Origin: Fimbriimonas sp.
GTDB taxonomy: Bacteria > Armatimonadota > Fimbriimonadia > Fimbriimonadales > Fimbriimonadaceae
Length of the DNA: 8,530 bases
Direction of reading: 5' to 3'
NCBI GenBank assembly: GCA_030447945.1
Contig: JAUJNV010000075.1
Span: 1 to 8,530, forward strand
Program-made: the position numbers and the translations under genes
Shown: positions 6,316 through 8,530 of the stretch, piece after piece
How positions within the stretch are numbered: position 1 is the stretch's first letter
Layout: every line of letters starts with the position of its first letter
The notes under the pieces: model-generated
What the model was told of the DNA's origin: nothing
What the model saw: only the letters and a program-made list of their open reading frames with translations
Database searches by the model: none

Positions 6316-6326
6316 CATTCTCCCTT
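6313..6326 (-). promoter_or_regulatory. AAGGGAG ribosome site and ATGATGA stop/start overlap
   Basis: On the minus strand AAGGGAG (6326-6320) precedes ATGATGA (6318-6312). The TGA of the WbsX/GH99-like gene (6317-6315) lies within it. The first ATG is only 1 nt from the purine run. The second (6315-6313) has 4 nt, a better though short spacing, and was chosen as the GH115-like start. Ribosomes ending the first gene can restart on the second, so the two products are probably made in fixed ratio. Confidence 0.65.
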
Positions 6327-7718
6327 GCCTATCCTCTCGAAGGTCCCTTCGATCCCGACCGCCTCGGCACGCGCTTCGAGCATGCCGAAGCCCCAGCGGG
6401 TGTCGGGCAGGAGGGAATGGCCTTCGAGCATGCCGAAGCCCCAGCGGGTGTCGGGCAGGAGGGAATGGCCTTCGCTCCACTCGTTCCAGCACGCGATGGT
6501 GAGGATGCGGGGCACCTCGGGGTGCGCGTTCAGATACGCGATCGCCGCCTGCACGAACGCCTTGAACGCGCCCGGGTACTCGTTGCTCAGGATGAGCGAG
6601 CGGGGCCAGACGTCGCGGTTGGGCTTCTCCGGCTTCTCCAAGGGGCGGACGTAGCGGGAGGATGAGTCCCAGCCGCAGCCGAGTGACGGGATGTACGGCA
6701 CGTTGAAGTCCTTGTGGTGCGCGGGCCAGAGGTCGCGTACGACGTCGGCGGCGACCACGCCGAAGTCCGGATAGACATCCTCCTTCGGACGGCGGTTGCC
6801 CACGCCCGTGAGAGGGTTATAGGAGCCTGCCGTGTCGAAGCCCATCTCCTTCTGGTTCGGCGAGTAGAAGCCCGTCGAGTGGAGGTGGATCCCCTGGTGG
6901 CCCTTCTTGACGGCGTAGTTCTCGACTCGCTCGAACATCTCCTTCGCGCCCCGCACGGTCAGCTTCTTTTCCAGCCGGTTGGGGTCCCAGACGCAGATGA
7001 CGTGCTTGCCCCCGATCTTCCAGTGGTTCGGGCGGTCGAAGTAGTGGTCGACGATGTAGCGGAGCGACTTTTCCGCCTCCTCGACACTCAGGTCCATCGC
7101 GTCGAAGCTGGGCGGGTACTGCGGCACGTTGTTTGTGCGCATGGAGGGGAAGAGGATGTACCAGGGGTGGTTGCACCACATGCACGCGAACTTCACGTCG
7201 TTCGTGTTCTTCGCCTTCAGGAAGCCCTGCTCGAGCGCCTCGTGAAGCTGGGGCCCGCCGTCGTACCAATACCAGTCCCACAGAAGGACGTCGACGCCGT
7301 GCATCTTCGCGAGCCGGTTGTAGGTCTCCCAGGTCGAGGGCAGGCTCTCGTCGAGCTCGCCGAGGAGAGGCGTGCGCGGCTGCTGGTGCCCCTCGAACCA
7401 TGGCGTGGCGCCGCGGACGATGTTGTACTCCGTCCAGCCCTTTGCGTAGAGGCGGTCGTGAAGCGCGGACGGGTGGTAGTTGGGGAAGGTGTAGGCTGCG
7501 ACCTCCAGCCCGGCGGGCTTCTTCAGGAGGGCGGGATCGCCCACGATCGCGAGAAGGTCTTCGGGCAGGCGCTGGTGGCGGACTTGGTTCACGGTCGACT
7601 CCGTTGCATCGGTTCCGGCATGGGCGGGGGATATAGCCCCGGCGGCCGCGAGGCTAGCCGCTCCCGCCGCCCCGAGGAGCGTGCGGCGGGACAGGGAATC
7701 ATCTTCCGGTCGGTCCAT
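6315..7718 (-). CDS. Tat-exported WbsX/GH99-like glycan-active protein with internal 16-residue duplication
   Basis: The 467-residue product begins with a twin-arginine signal (SRRTLLGAAGAASLAAAGA at 10-28, cut near PAHAG at 31-35), so it should be exported folded. The body matches the WbsX/GH99-like barrel. Motifs in order are AAYTFPNYHP (74-83), GHQQPRTPLLGELDES (110-125), LLWDWYWYDGG (145-155), FACMWCNHPW (177-186), WKIGGKHVICVWDP (233-246), IPSLGCGWDSSSRY (343-356) and ACWNEWSEGHSLLPD (409-423). Relatives are endo-acting glycosidases or are labelled glycosyltransferases from O-antigen loci; the Tat signal favours a hydrolase. Residues 416-431 are repeated exactly at 432-447, so the conserved Glu-Gly-His...Pro-Asp-Thr segment occurs twice, which may disturb the active-site end of the barrel. 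The ATG at 7718 has a weak AAGG 8 nt upstream. The gene is first in an operon with the GH115-like gene. Confidence 0.78.
   Translation of the reverse strand: MDRPEDDSLSRRTLLGAAGAASLAAAGAISPAHAGTDATESTVNQVRHQRLPEDLLAIVGDPALLKKPAGLEVAAYTFPNYHPSALHDRLYAKGWTEYNIVRGATPWFEGHQQPRTPLLGELDESLPSTWETYNRLAKMHGVDVLLWDWYWYDGGPQLHEALEQGFLKAKNTNDVKFACMWCNHPWYILFPSMRTNNVPQYPPSFDAMDLSVEEAEKSLRYIVDHYFDRPNHWKIGGKHVICVWDPNRLEKKLTVRGAKEMFERVENYAVKKGHQGIHLHSTGFYSPNQKEMGFDTAGSYNPLTGVGNRRPKEDVYPDFGVVAADVVRDLWPAHHKDFNVPYIPSLGCGWDSSSRYVRPLEKPEKPNRDVWPRSLILSNEYPGAFKAFVQAAIAYLNAHPEVPRILTIACWNEWSEGHSLLPDTRWGFGMLEGHSLLPDTRWGFGMLEARAEAVGIEGTFERIGKGE
6374..6474. repeat. Exact 48-bp tandem duplication inside the WbsX/GH99-like gene
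   Basis: Copy 1 (6374-6421) and copy 2 (6422-6469) are identical over all 48 bases, and the next 5 bases (6470-6474) start a third repeat before it diverges. Forty-eight bases are 16 codons, so the reading frame is kept. No silent difference separates the copies, which points to a recent event, unstable copy number or an assembly error. Confidence 0.95.
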
Positions 7719-7790
7719 GGGAATTACCTTACCGCCCTTGCGGACGGTGATTCCGTTCAGGTCGTAGGATCTGCATTCCTCACGGATGAG

Positions 7791-7814
7791 CGCCGCACTC
7801 CAAAACGCTAGAAT
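7791..7814 (+). promoter_or_regulatory. Candidate promoter for the creatininase-family gene, with REP-end fragment upstream
   Basis: TAGAAT at 7809-7814 resembles a -10 box and lies 14 nt before the ATG at 7829. Transcription would then begin only about 7-8 nt before the start codon, giving a nearly leaderless mRNA; no Shine-Dalgarno is present, which fits. No good -35 box is seen. CGCCGCACTCC at 7791-7801, just upstream, is identical to 2943-2953 in the REP-like element. The promoter call rests on one hexamer and its position. Confidence 0.35.
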
Positions 7815-7828
7815 CGCTGGACACCGCT

Positions 7829-8527
7829 ATGCGAATCGAGGAGATGAGCTGGGGGCAGGCGGAGGAGGCGGTGCGGCGGGACAACCGGTGCGTGCTGCCG
7901 CTGGGGTGCACGGAGCAGCACGCGTACTTGAGCCTCGCGACCGACACGATCCTCGCGGGGAGGGTGGCCTTCGAGGCGGCGGAGCCGCTGGGGCTGCCCG
8001 TCTTTCCGGCGCTGCCGTACGGGCTGACGCCGAGCTTCCGGGCCTATCCGGGGACGGTGACGCTTTCTTACGAGACCTTCGGGCGGGTTGTGAAGGACCT
8101 CCTGAGTTCGCTCCACGCCCAGGGTTTTCGCCGGATCCTCATCGTCAACGGCCACGGCGGCAACAGCCCCGCGCGGGCCTGCGCGACGGAGTGGCTGGTC
8201 GAGCACCCGGGCGCGCGGGTCAAGTGGCACGACTGGTGGAACGCGGCCCGGACGTGGGCGGAGGTCCAGCGGATCGACCCAAAGGCGTCCCACGCGTCGT
8301 GGATGGAAAACTTCCCCTGGACACGGCTGGCCGGCGTCGCCTCGCCCGACGAGGAGAAGCCGATGGCCAGCCCCGCCGACTTCCGCGCCCTCGACCCCGC
8401 CGACGTGCGCAAGGCGCTCGGCGACGGCAGCTTCGGCGGGCGGTATTTCCGCCCGGACGAGGAGATGCTCGCGCTCTGGGAGGTCGCGGTCGCCGAGACG
8501 CGGGAGCAGTTGGAGACCGGGTGGTAA
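7829..8527 (+). CDS. Creatininase-family metal-dependent amidohydrolase
   Basis: The 232-residue cytoplasmic protein has no signal peptide. Family features in order are LPLGCTEQHAYLSLATDT at 23-40 (predicted metal ligands E29, H31, D39), FPALPYGLTPSFRAYPGTVTL (59-79), the hallmark IVNGHGGN at 105-112 (H109), and SHASWMENFPWTRL at 154-167 (H155, E160), the counterpart of the usual GHAGExETS segment. Creatininase-type enzymes open cyclic or linear amides, including creatinine, formamides in riboflavin and F420 synthesis and mycofactocin precursors. The substrate here cannot be told. LxxGCTEQHAY in place of the common GSxEQHGPHLP, and SHASWMEN in place of HAGExET, mark a divergent subgroup. The gene is divergent from the glycosidase pair, with 110 bp between starts, so shared control is possible but not shown. 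It is complete, ending 3 bp before the window edge. Confidence 0.88.
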   Translation: MRIEEMSWGQAEEAVRRDNRCVLPLGCTEQHAYLSLATDTILAGRVAFEAAEPLGLPVFPALPYGLTPSFRAYPGTVTLSYETFGRVVKDLLSSLHAQGFRRILIVNGHGGNSPARACATEWLVEHPGARVKWHDWWNAARTWAEVQRIDPKASHASWMENFPWTRLAGVASPDEEKPMASPADFRALDPADVRKALGDGSFGGRYFRPDEEMLALWEVAVAETREQLETGW

Positions 8528-8530
8528 GCG

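Noticed and set aside
6319..6492. Upstream extension of the GH115-like frame to an ATG at 6492
   Set aside because: It overlaps the end of the WbsX/GH99-like gene in another frame and would bury the signal peptide. The 16-residue repeat in that frame is only the out-of-frame reading of the 48-bp duplication.
6714..7811. 365-codon + strand open frame opposite the WbsX/GH99-like gene
   Set aside because: It is complementary to a gene with clear family motifs and a Tat signal, and the translation is Val/Arg/Leu-rich shadow without domains.

Overview
The window is GC-rich bacterial chromosome. Gene content includes a membrane-anchored MshEN domain, HD-GYP, HEAT-like, WbsX/GH99-like, GH115-like and creatininase-family proteins. 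Together with weak Shine-Dalgarno use and intergenic REP-like palindromes, this would fit an Armatimonadota/Fimbriimonadia-type or similar environmental bacterium. That assignment is inference from style, not from a marker gene. I see no rRNA, tRNA, CRISPR, integrase or transposase.

Layout, left to right. (1) Positions 1-171 (+) hold the C-terminal end of a membrane protein cut by the window edge. (2) 235-1161 (+) encodes a four-helix membrane protein with a C-terminal MshEN domain but no ATPase. (3) 1252-1995 (-) encodes a TauE/SafE-type permease, convergent with (2). (4) 2108-2836 (+) encodes a secreted HEAT-like protein; its GTG start is fixed by a good ribosome binding site. (5) 2902-2963 is a small REP-like hairpin pair between the convergent ends of (4) and (6). 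(6) 2970-3812 (-) encodes an HD-GYP cyclic-di-GMP phosphodiesterase-type protein. (7) 3813-4308 is a roughly 500-bp non-coding, hairpin-rich island containing a block bounded by near-identical 22-bp inverted repeats. (8) 4309-6315 (-) encodes a secreted GH115-like glycosidase. (9) 6315-7718 (-) encodes a Tat-exported WbsX/GH99-like protein whose stop overlaps the GH115 start. (10) 7829-8527 (+) encodes a creatininase-family amidohydrolase, divergent from (9).

Functional reading. Genes (9) and (8) form a translationally coupled pair of exported carbohydrate-active proteins, probably for an acidic or branched plant-type polysaccharide. Genes (2) and (6) both belong to cyclic-di-GMP-linked families but are not in one operon. 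The most notable observations are an exact 48-bp in-frame tandem duplication in the conserved Asn-Glu-Trp...Glu-Gly motif region of (9), the orphan membrane MshEN protein, and the nested inverted-repeat island at 3870-4280 whose end sequence recurs elsewhere in the window. I did not find a clearly new multi-gene system.
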